Shown: positions 1 through 9,674 of the stretch, in pieces
Numbering within the stretch: position 1 is the stretch's first letter
Layout of the letters: the number at the start of each line of letters is the position of its first letter
Assembly: GCA_938075305.1 (NCBI GenBank)
Contig: CALJGV010000010.1
Coordinates: 248,001-312,000, forward strand
DNA: 64,000 nt
Direction of reading: 5' to 3'
From: an uncultured bacterium
GTDB taxonomy: Bacteria > Planctomycetota > UBA1135 > GCA-002686595
Position numbers and translations under genes: made by a program
Notes under the pieces: generated by a model
Database searches by the model: none
The model's input: only the letters and a program-made list of their open reading frames with translations
What the model was told of the DNA's origin: nothing

Positions 1-83
1 CGGTGGTGACCTACGAGGGCACCCACGACATCCACACCCTGGCCATCGGCGCCGAGGTCACGGGCATCCAGGCCTACCGTTGA
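1..83 (+). CDS. Acyl-CoA dehydrogenase C-terminus (glutaryl-CoA dehydrogenase-like), partial
   Basis: Only the last 26 codons are inside the window, in the frame beginning at base 3, ending in TGA at 81-83. The peptide contains YEGTHDIHTLAIG followed by VTGIQAY. This is the hallmark C-terminal signature of acyl-CoA dehydrogenases and most resembles glutaryl-CoA dehydrogenase, whose family ends in a similar THDIHTL...ITGIQAF block. Such enzymes are FAD-dependent and act in lysine/tryptophan or fatty-acid breakdown. The Glu/His-rich segment normally contacts the flavin and the substrate. The rest of the gene lies upstream, so the exact subfamily cannot be settled here. Confidence 0.8.
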   Translation, partial: VVTYEGTHDIHTLAIGAEVTGIQAYR

Positions 84-117
84 TCCAGGCGCGCCCTCAG
101 GGCGCCTCGGAAACGAA

Positions 118-154
118 GGGAGCCCCCCTCCGCGACGCGCGGTGGGGGGCTCTC
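118..154. terminator. Stem-loop between convergent genes
   Basis: GAGCCCCCC (120-128) pairs with GGGGGGCTC (144-152). After one T/T mismatch the stem continues as CCGCG/CGCGG with a 3-nt loop. It sits between the acyl-CoA dehydrogenase end and the DUF1844 gene end, so it could stop transcription from both sides. There is no clear U tract. Confidence 0.6.
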
Positions 155-213
155 CTCGTCTCGCGACCACGCTCGCTCCCGGAGCTGGTCCGGCAGCCGG
201 GTCGCGCCGGGCT

Positions 214-2752
<2,539 letters not shown>

Positions 2753-2931
2753 ATGGGGGGAGGAGTCGAGGGCCGGGACGAGGTTGGAACGCGTCCCCGG
2801 GGCGAGTGCGCGACGCCCCAGAAGCCTTGGCGGACCCCCTGAACATCCGCGCTGGGCAGGTCGGTCAACCGGATCGGTTCGAGCGGCCTGCTGGGTGGGG
2901 GGAGACCCCTCACTCCGTGGACCTCGCAACC

Positions 2932-5283
2932 CTACTCAGCGACGAGGCCGCTCTCAAGGCGAACGTCGATTGCCTTGCTCCCGGTCTCGAAGGAGCCGAT
3001 CAGAAGCTCGCCGTGAACAGGGGAGAATCGCCATCCGTCATCCGAGGCTTGACCCCCTGGAGGGACATCATCCCGCTCGGCGTGAACCCCGTCCGGGTCG
3101 ATCGGCTCCAGGCGGCCGGTGATGACGCGCCTGCCCTCCGGGTCGGCGTCGAGGGTGGCCATGTCGAACCAGAGGTGGGCCCTCTCGCCGGGCCGAACGG
3201 CCTCAAACGCGTCCTGGAGCGACAGGGGCCCCTGGTCAGGGGCCAGGAGGAACCCCTCCGTCCAGGTGGACCCCTGGGGCCAGCTGCGCACGTCGCCACG
3301 GCCCCAGTCGGGCCTGCGGTAGGAGGTGTAGCCCCGTTGCCCGGTGGCATCCGAGACCCGCAGGCCCAGGGCGTACCCACCCCGCACGACTTCTCCACGC
3401 TGGGCGATGTCGACCTCGACCCAGTAAAGGCCGTCACCGGCGAGCCGGGAGACCCGCAGGTCGTCCAGGCTCATCAGCTCACGCTCGGGCCCGAGGGGGC
3501 GTTCCAGGCGCACGCCCCTGACGGGCCGTGGCGGTGTGGGCGAGGCGCCCCGCACGATCCGGCGACGGGTGCCTTCGGGCACCTGTCGCGTGAAGACGAG
3601 GACCGCGCCGGTGCCCGTGTCCACGCCGCGATCCCAGAAGGCCGCGGCCACGTGGAAGTCGCGGGAGAGCCGCTCGACGATCCCCGCGGCCCAGGGCGCG
3701 GAGAGCAGGGAGGAGTGCATCAAGAAGGCATCCTGGGCCCCCATGCGTGCGAGGCTCTTCTCCATGAGCTCCGGGTTCTCTCGCGCCGCGGCGGCGTCGA
3801 GTTGGAAGGGGAGCTTCTCCAGCGCCCAGCCCGCTGGCGTCCGGAAGAGCACCGCCCAGTGGTAGCTCGAGGCGACCTTCTGGGCCGCCTCCCCGGAGGC
3901 GGTCGGACCCACCTCCAGCCACCTGGCGGCCCGCTCGAAGGCGCCGAACGGGGCGGTGGGGGTCAGCGAGGCCATGAGCGTCGCCTGCAGGATGCCACCG
4001 AGGATCATGGTGGCGACGGCGGCCCCACGGAGCCGCTGGGCGACCGCCGACGGGCCACCGGCGAAGACGAGGAGCCCCACCCCCAGGTAGGCCGCGTAGG
4101 CCGGCAGGACCGGCAGCCAGATCCGCATGTCCTTGCTGCCCTTGAAGCTGGTGAGCGCTCCATAGGCCAGGGCGACGCCCAGGGGCATCAGGGCACCCAG
4201 GGCGGCGCGGCTCCGGCGCTTGACCGCGCCAACCGCAGCGGCGAAGGCGCCCAGGGCCGCTGCCGGCACGAACCAGCGCGGGGAGAACCACTGGAAGTTG
4301 TCGAGGTACCAGGTGCGCCCCGCGAGGGCCCGGAAGTCGTCCGTTGAACGGGAAACGTCGTCGAGGGTGACGTCACCGATGGCATTGGCGCCCTGCTGGT
4401 AGAGCCACTGGCCCAGGTCCACGGCGCCGATCTCGTACAGGAGCTGACCGGACTGGGGCCCGAAGTTGATGAGCACGTACGTCCACAGGCCCACACCGAA
4501 CTGGCCGTAGGTCAGCCGGTCGAGCACGCACTGGATCAGCAGGAGGAGCGCCAGGGAGGTGAGCGTGCCGCCGAGGGCTCGCGCCGAGGCCTTGACCCCG
4601 TCGGAGAGAGTGCGCGCCGCTGCCATGGCGGCCAGGACCAGCAGGACGGGGGGGATCGCCTTGTAGGCGCACACCACCGCCAGCCCGAGCCAGGCCCCGG
4701 CGGCCCTCCCCCTCGCGGCGCAAGAGGGGCCAAACAGGGCCCGCTCCATGCCAAGGGCGAGGGCCACCCCCGCAGCCACGTCGGTCATGGGGATCGCCAT
4801 GAACTGGACGAGGGTCGGGGAGGCGAGGGCGCCCGCGGCGGCCAGGGTGCCCAGGAGGGGCAGGGAAGCCCCGCCGATCCCGGCCGCCGCGCCGATCGCG
4901 ATGGCCAGGCGGCGGGTGGCCACGAGGAGGGCGACGCTGATGGCAACGTGCACCACGGCCGCATAGGTGAGGATCCAGGGGCCTTCGGGGGCCCCCGTCA
5001 GCGCCGCGATCCAGAGCGCCGGGGCGTGGAGGGCCGTGACGCCTGCCGCCCGGACCTTCTGGGCGTCGATCAGCTCGTCGCCCGCCACCAGCGCGCGAGC
5101 GCGCTCGAGGTACTCCACCACATCGGCGAACAGCGCCCCCTCCACCCTGAGGGATGTCCAGGCTCCCAGTGCGATGGCGACGAGAGCGAGGACGACGAAC
5201 CCGGGGTCGGACCAGGCCCCCAGGGAGACTGGCGCCGTCCGCGGAGGCGCTGAGGTGGGGGACCCGTGGTGGGGGGCGCTCAT
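2932..5283 (-). CDS. GT-C-type polytopic membrane protein (putative glycosyltransferase)
   Basis: A 783-residue protein with about ten hydrophobic segments in the N-terminal 450 residues and a soluble C-terminal region of about 330 residues. The first extracytoplasmic loop carries acidic residues in LFADVVEYLERARAL. A later loop holds GSKDMRIWLPVLPAY, similar to the Arg...LP...PAY block of GT-C (Dol-P-Man/ArnT-like) glycosyltransferases. Such enzymes transfer sugars from polyprenyl-phosphate donors on the outer face of the inner membrane. The donor and acceptor cannot be told. The start at 5283 removes a polar Arg/Ser-rich extension and lies 8 nt after a TACCGT box. A 179-bp gap separates it from the lipoprotein gene downstream. 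Confidence 0.55.
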   Translation of the reverse strand: MSAPHHGSPTSAPPRTAPVSLGAWSDPGFVVLALVAIALGAWTSLRVEGALFADVVEYLERARALVAGDELIDAQKVRAAGVTALHAPALWIAALTGAPEGPWILTYAAVVHVAISVALLVATRRLAIAIGAAAGIGGASLPLLGTLAAAGALASPTLVQFMAIPMTDVAAGVALALGMERALFGPSCAARGRAAGAWLGLAVVCAYKAIPPVLLVLAAMAAARTLSDGVKASARALGGTLTSLALLLLIQCVLDRLTYGQFGVGLWTYVLINFGPQSGQLLYEIGAVDLGQWLYQQGANAIGDVTLDDVSRSTDDFRALAGRTWYLDNFQWFSPRWFVPAAALGAFAAAVGAVKRRSRAALGALMPLGVALAYGALTSFKGSKDMRIWLPVLPAYAAYLGVGLLVFAGGPSAVAQRLRGAAVATMILGGILQATLMASLTPTAPFGAFERAARWLEVGPTASGEAAQKVASSYHWAVLFRTPAGWALEKLPFQLDAAAARENPELMEKSLARMGAQDAFLMHSSLLSAPWAAGIVERLSRDFHVAAAFWDRGVDTGTGAVLVFTRQVPEGTRRRIVRGASPTPPRPVRGVRLERPLGPERELMSLDDLRVSRLAGDGLYWVEVDIAQRGEVVRGGYALGLRVSDATGQRGYTSYRRPDWGRGDVRSWPQGSTWTEGFLLAPDQGPLSLQDAFEAVRPGERAHLWFDMATLDADPEGRRVITGRLEPIDPDGVHAERDDVPPGGQASDDGWRFSPVHGELLIGSFETGSKAIDVRLESGLVAE

Positions 5284-5291
5284 GCGGTCCA

Positions 5292-5297
5292 ACGGTA
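5292..5297 (-). promoter_or_regulatory. -10-like box, leaderless type, for the GT-C gene
   Basis: Read on the minus strand the box is TACCGT, 8 nt before the ATG at 5283. No convincing -35 is seen. It belongs to the recurrent short-spacing pattern described in the findings. Confidence 0.35.
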
Positions 5298-5573
5298 GCG
5301 ATTGGGAGATCGATCTCTTCGCGGAAAGGATGGAGCCAGCCCTTGAATCAGGTCGCTCCGATCTCGATGGTGGGGGCGCTCCGGCGATCCGGCGCGTCGC
5401 CCGCACATCGACGCGTCAGATTCCCCGGCGGGACCTGCCCGCCGCGGCGGGGCAACTCGCACACACCATCGCACCATTCCGCCGGCCTATGAACGCCGAC
5501 GGGTAGGGCGGCTCTGGCGTCCCGGGCTCCTTGCTCCGGACGTGGAGGTCGCTCCACAGAGGGAAGTACATCC

Positions 5574-6302
5574 ATGGGAAAGACCGAGAAGATCGTGGTC
5601 CTCAGCGTCCTCTTCGCCGTCGTCGTCCTCTTTGTCTGGTCCCTCCAGGGTCCCGAGGCCCGGGCCGCGGTTGCCGGGGGGGACCCCACGGCGCCGACCA
5701 CCGATCAGCCGGTGGACTCGGCCAACGTCTTCCAGCGAGCCACCCCCAAGCCCCGTCCGGTCATCAAGCTCGAGGACCCCACCATCGGTGGACCCGGGAG
5801 CTTCGGGCAGACCGAGGAGGTCGCCGTTAAAGGGTCGATCAGCCCGAACGAGCAGGGCCTGCTCACCTCGAGGATCGTCGAGCCCGAGCGGCCCGAGGGG
5901 ATCCAGCTCAAGGCTGGCTGGGACCTGGTCTCGTCCGCCGGCCTCGAGCCCACCGTGGATCCCGAGATGATGATCCTGCGGCCCGCGGCGGGTTCCACGT
6001 GGGCCTCCCTCGCGGTCACGCTCTACGGGGACGAGGGGCGTGCTCGCCTGCTCCGCCACTACAACGAGGGGATGGTGGTCCCGGGTGAGCAGGTGCTCGT
6101 CCCGGCCATCGACGACCTCGATCCCGCCCCGGCCTACATCACGGTCGAGGTCCTAGAGGGCGAGAGCCTGTGGCTCGTCTCCGAGCGGACCCTCGGCTCC
6201 GGGGCCCGCTGGAAGGAGATCTTCGACCTCAACCGCGGGATCATCTCCGACGCCAGCAAGGTCCGCGCCGGCATGATGCTGCAGGTCCCGGCGGCCAACT
6301 GA
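5574..6302 (+). CDS. Membrane-anchored LysM-like protein
   Basis: A 242-residue protein with one N-terminal membrane segment (about residues 7-24, IVVLSVLFAVVVLFVW). It is followed by a Pro/Gly-rich linker and two LysM-like modules near residues 140-185 and 190-240. The first includes TWASLAVTLYGDEGRARLLRHYNEG and ends VLVPAID. The second includes ESLWLVSERTLG and ends MMLQVPAAN. LysM modules bind peptidoglycan, so this is probably a wall-associated or periplasmic protein tethered to the inner membrane. The ATG is preceded by a modest purine-rich stretch (AGAGGGAAG) at suitable distance. It is divergent from the GT-C gene across about 290 bp. Confidence 0.65.
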   Translation: MGKTEKIVVLSVLFAVVVLFVWSLQGPEARAAVAGGDPTAPTTDQPVDSANVFQRATPKPRPVIKLEDPTIGGPGSFGQTEEVAVKGSISPNEQGLLTSRIVEPERPEGIQLKAGWDLVSSAGLEPTVDPEMMILRPAAGSTWASLAVTLYGDEGRARLLRHYNEGMVVPGEQVLVPAIDDLDPAPAYITVEVLEGESLWLVSERTLGSGARWKEIFDLNRGIISDASKVRAGMMLQVPAAN

Positions 6303-6310
6303 GTCAGGTG

Positions 6311-6326
6311 CGGGCCCCAGGGCCCG
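6311..6326. terminator. Short GC hairpin between convergent genes
   Basis: CGGGCC (6311-6316) pairs with GGCCCG (6321-6326) around a 4-nt loop, just after the LysM gene stop and before the end of the regulator gene. There is no U tract, so the assignment is tentative. Confidence 0.35.
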
Positions 6327-6392
6327 CTCGATCCGGCCCCGTCCGCCCCGTCGGCGTCCGGAGGAACCTGGACCGCGACCGCCCGCGCAGCT

Positions 6393-7805
6393 TCAGCGCA
6401 GGCCGTAGCGGTCCAGCTTCTTGTAGAGGTGGCTGCGCTGCATGCCCAACTCCTCGGCCGTGCGCTTGACGTTGCCGCCGTTGCGCTCGAGCCGCCGCTC
6501 GAAGAACAGGGCCTCGGCCTCGTTCTTGAACTGTTCGAACGTCTCGGCCTCGAAGGGTCCTTCGACGGAGGCCTTGCCGGCGCCCGCCGGGGTCAGGGCC
6601 GGGCCGGTGGCCAGGACGCGGTCGATGTCCTCCCCGGCGATCCGCTGGTCGTCGCAGAAGATCGAGGCCGCCTCCAGGACGTTCCTGAGCTGCCTGACGT
6701 TGCCCGGCCAGGCATGGGATCGCAGGGCGTTCTCGGCGTCGGTGCCAAGGGCCACCGGGCTCCGGCCAAGGCGCTCGGCCTGTCGTTCGAGGAGGTGGCG
6801 AGCGATGAGGGGGACGTCCTCGGGGCGCGCCCGGAGGGGGGGGACCTCGATGGCGATCACGTTCAGCCGGTAGTAGAGGTCCATGCGGAAGGCGCGGTCC
6901 TCCACGGCCTGGGCCAGATCGGCGTTGGTGGCCGCGAGCACCCGGAGGTCGACGGGGCGGCTGGTGCTGTCTCCCACGCGCATGATCTCGTGGGACTCGA
7001 GGGCGCGCAGCACCTTCGCCTGTGCTGGCAGGGGCATGTCGCCCACCTCGTCCAGGAACAGGTCCCCGCCATGGGAGGCCTCGAAGTGCCCGATCCGATT
7101 CTCGTGGGCCCCGGTGAAGGAGCCCTTCACGTGGCCGAAGAGCTCGGACTCCACCAGGTCGGCCGGGATCGCAGCGCAGTTCACCGTGACGAAGGGGCCG
7201 GCGGCGCGGGGCCCGCTGAGGTGGATGTTGCGGGCGACGAGCTCCTTGCCCACCCCGTTCTCGCCCGTGATCAGCACTGACGCGTCGGTCTGAGCCACCC
7301 GCGCGATGGCCTCGCCGAGCTGCTTCATCACCTCGGACTCACCGATGAGCTCGTACCCGGATCGGAGCTGTCGCTTGAGCCCGAGGTTCTCGACCACGAG
7401 GTCTTGCTCCCGGATGGCCCGGTGGACCGTGACCAGGAGTCGGTGCTCGTCGAGGGGCTTCTCGAGGAAGTTGACGGCGCCGCGCTGCATGGCGTCCACT
7501 GCGACGGGCACGTCGCCGTGCCCGCTGATGAGCACCACCGGAGGGGCGGGGTCACTGGCGGCGATCCGGTCGAGCAGCTCCAGGCCATCGAGGCCGGGCA
7601 TCTTCACGTCCGTGAGCACGAGCGCCGGGGCGGCCGCCTCAGCCTCGAGCCGCGCGAGGGCCTCGGTCCCCGACTTCGCGGTCCAGACCTCGAACCCCTC
7701 GTATTGAAGGGTCATCTCGAGGGTCTGCCGGATATCCGCGTCGTCGTCGACCACGAGGATGGCCTTGCGGGTTCCTTTCCTGCCGTCGTCGGTGCGCTCT
7801 CCCAT
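6393..7805 (-). CDS. Sigma-54-dependent response regulator (NtrC family)
   Basis: A 470-residue two-component regulator that activates sigma-54 promoters. Residues 15-135 form a receiver domain, with the acidic pair in AILVVDDDAD, the phosphoacceptor Asp in VLTDVKMPGLDG and a conserved Lys in NFLEKPLD. The central AAA+ domain has Walker A GENGVGKE, Walker B GDLFLDEVGDMP and a sigma-54 contact loop reading GSFTGA instead of the usual GAFTGA. The C-terminus is a Fis-type helix-turn-helix (NVKRTAEELGMQRSHLYKKL). The start at 7805 puts the receiver at the N-terminus. The upstream in-frame extension is low complexity. No histidine kinase lies nearby, so its partner and targets are unknown. Confidence 0.92.
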   Translation of the reverse strand: MGERTDDGRKGTRKAILVVDDDADIRQTLEMTLQYEGFEVWTAKSGTEALARLEAEAAAPALVLTDVKMPGLDGLELLDRIAASDPAPPVVLISGHGDVPVAVDAMQRGAVNFLEKPLDEHRLLVTVHRAIREQDLVVENLGLKRQLRSGYELIGESEVMKQLGEAIARVAQTDASVLITGENGVGKELVARNIHLSGPRAAGPFVTVNCAAIPADLVESELFGHVKGSFTGAHENRIGHFEASHGGDLFLDEVGDMPLPAQAKVLRALESHEIMRVGDSTSRPVDLRVLAATNADLAQAVEDRAFRMDLYYRLNVIAIEVPPLRARPEDVPLIARHLLERQAERLGRSPVALGTDAENALRSHAWPGNVRQLRNVLEAASIFCDDQRIAGEDIDRVLATGPALTPAGAGKASVEGPFEAETFEQFKNEAEALFFERRLERNGGNVKRTAEELGMQRSHLYKKLDRYGLR

Positions 7806-7811
7806 GGGGGC

Positions 7812-7817
7812 ATTGTG
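7812..7817 (-). promoter_or_regulatory. -10-like box CACAAT for the NtrC-type gene
   Basis: On the minus strand CACAAT lies 6 nt before the ATG at 7805, close enough that transcription would begin at or next to the start codon. Confidence 0.4.
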
Positions 7818-7948
7818 CCCGATCGGCCCCGACGCCGACGAGCCCAGCAGGATCACCGGCAGGAGCCCGGCCGCGCCATGGGCCGCGCAGGGCCTCGTAC
7901 GGGCGGGATCCAGAGGCCGGGACATGGCCCGCGACCGGTGCCATGGGG

Positions 7949-7954
7949 TTCAAT
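7949..7954 (+). promoter_or_regulatory. -10-like box TTCAAT for anmK
   Basis: TTCAAT lies 6 nt before the ATG at 7961. This spacing favours 7961 over the in-frame ATG at 7943, which would lie upstream of the box. Confidence 0.35.
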
Positions 7955-7960
7955 GGGCCC

Positions 7961-9235
7961 ATGCCCACTCCCTCGCCCGCGGATTCGACGCTCCTCTCCG
8001 ACGGAGACCTGGTGGCGGGGGTCCTCTCGGGCACGTCGGCGGATGGGATCGACGTCGCCGTGTGCCGCGTCGGGCTTGAGCGGGGGGAGCGAGGTCAGCG
8101 CGTTCGCAGCGTGGAACCCACGCGGATGGCGACCGTGGCCATGGGGGGCGAGCTCGCAGAGAGGGTCCGGGCCATCCTCGACGGGGGCCCGATCCAACTC
8201 GCGGCGCTCGCGGCGCTGGACCGGGACCTCGGGCGCGCCTTCGGCGAAGCCGCGCGGGAGGTCGCCGGGCCTGACGCGCCCCTCGCCCTGGTGGCGAGCC
8301 ATGGCCAGACCGTCTTCCATCACGACGGCGAACCCGCCCACGGCAAGGTCACGATGCAGCTTGGGGACGGAGACTTCGTCGCGGAGGCCGCGGGGTGCTC
8401 GGTGGCCTCGGACTTCCGGACCCGCGACTGCGCGGCGGGCGGGGAGGGGGCGCCGCTCGTGGTCCTCGTGGACGACGTCCTCTTCGCCCGGGCGCCCCGC
8501 CCCCTGGCGATCCTCAACCTGGGTGGCATTGCCAACTGGACCCTCCTGCGCGCGGGGGGGCGGCCCACCGGGTCGGACGCGGGGCCGGCAGGCGCGCTCC
8601 TGGACGGCCTCGCTCGAGTGCTCCTGGACCGGCCCATGGACATGGACGGCGGCGCAGCGGCCCGGGGAGAGGTCCTGGAGGCGCCCCTCGCTTGGGCCAT
8701 GGAGCACCCCTTCCTCGGGCGGCCCTGGCCCAAGTCCACCGGGCTGGACACCTTCGGGCCGGCCTTCGTGGCCGGCTTCCTCGACGCGGCGCCCGGGGCG
8801 AAGACGGAGGACCTCCTGGCCACCGCGACCCGCTTCGTCGCCCGCTCGGCGGCCGCCGACCTCGTCCGGGGGGGCGGCAGCGACGCCTCCGGCGGCGTGC
8901 TCGAGGTCGCCGTCGCCGGGGGTGGCGCGCGGAATCCGGTCCTGATGGCGGCCCTCGAGCGGGAGCTCTCCGCCGGGCTCGCCGCCTGCGGCGCCGGCCT
9001 GAAGGGCTTCGGCCCCTCCGATCGGTACGGGGTCGCGCCGGATTTTCGGGAAGCCCTGGCCTTCGCGGTGCTCGGGGCCAGGCTCGCAGTGGGGGAGCCC
9101 TCCTCCAGGCCGGAGGTCACCGGGGCGTCAGGGGGCCGAGTGCTCGGGAAGTGGTCTCGTGGGGCCCGGGTGCGCCTGGATGGGCCTCGCAGGTCCTCGA
9201 ATTCGCCGGTAGCCAAGGGCTGCGTCGGGGAATAG
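7961..9235 (+). CDS. anmK: Anhydro-N-acetylmuramic acid kinase
   Basis: AnmK phosphorylates and opens 1,6-anhydro-MurNAc released from peptidoglycan, giving MurNAc-6-phosphate for wall recycling. The 424-residue protein has the family motifs in order: VLSGTSADGIDVAV, VASHGQTVFHHD, SDFRTRDCAAGGEGAPLV, LNLGGIANWTLL, SDAGPAGALLDGL, FGPAFVAGFL and VAVAGGGARNP. These cover the ASKHA-type phosphate and adenosine sites and the catalytic Asp. The length is slightly above the usual 370-390. An in-frame ATG at 7943 would add six residues. I prefer 7961 because of the -10-like box in between. It is divergent from the NtrC-type gene, and no murQ is seen nearby. Confidence 0.9.
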   Translation: MPTPSPADSTLLSDGDLVAGVLSGTSADGIDVAVCRVGLERGERGQRVRSVEPTRMATVAMGGELAERVRAILDGGPIQLAALAALDRDLGRAFGEAAREVAGPDAPLALVASHGQTVFHHDGEPAHGKVTMQLGDGDFVAEAAGCSVASDFRTRDCAAGGEGAPLVVLVDDVLFARAPRPLAILNLGGIANWTLLRAGGRPTGSDAGPAGALLDGLARVLLDRPMDMDGGAAARGEVLEAPLAWAMEHPFLGRPWPKSTGLDTFGPAFVAGFLDAAPGAKTEDLLATATRFVARSAAADLVRGGGSDASGGVLEVAVAGGGARNPVLMAALERELSAGLAACGAGLKGFGPSDRYGVAPDFREALAFAVLGARLAVGEPSSRPEVTGASGGRVLGKWSRGARVRLDGPRRSSNSPVAKGCVGE

Positions 9236-9674
9236 GGAGGGCGGAGCCCTTCCCATCGAGCTCGATCTCGCCCGATCCTCCGGTCAGATCCTCCCTCTGC
9301 GGGGGTGCCGGCGACCCGAGATCCTGCCCGCTGACGATTGCCGGGCGTTGCGTTCCTTGACCACCCCCCCCGCTCCGCTATCATCCTTGCACCCGCGACT
9401 GGTCCTCGGACTTTGCCGCGGGGCGCATCATCCCCCCAGTTCCTCTCAACGGTCCGCGTTGTGTGACCTGGTCCCGGGCCCGCCCGGATCGCCGGATCTC
9501 ACGGACCGTCTTCCGAATACGGACTCTAACTCCGACATTCTCCCCGACCGGATTCCCCGCTCCGAGCGCCCTCACCGAGGGCCGTCCGGGGTGAGTGATT
9601 CAGCTTCCTGCGGCCCTGTCCGCCTGGAGCCTTCGGTCCGACAGTCCGCCTCCACGGGTTCTTCCATTTCCGCC
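9236..9674 (+). promoter_or_regulatory. Promoter and long 5' leader of the HEAT-repeat gene
   Basis: This 439-bp gene-free stretch holds a good sigma-70-like promoter: TTGACC (9357-9362), 16-bp spacer, TATCAT (9379-9384). Transcription should begin near 9391, leaving an untranslated leader of about 280 nt before the ATG at 9675. An open frame runs through the leader from 9348, but it is Pro/Ser/Arg-rich and precedes a clear signal peptide, so I treat the leader as noncoding. I recognise no riboswitch class in it. Confidence 0.6.

Noticed and set aside
9348-9674. Upstream coding extension of the HEAT-repeat gene
   Set aside because: The extension is Pro/Ser/Arg-rich without similarity to anything, overlaps the promoter, and would place the signal peptide inside the protein.
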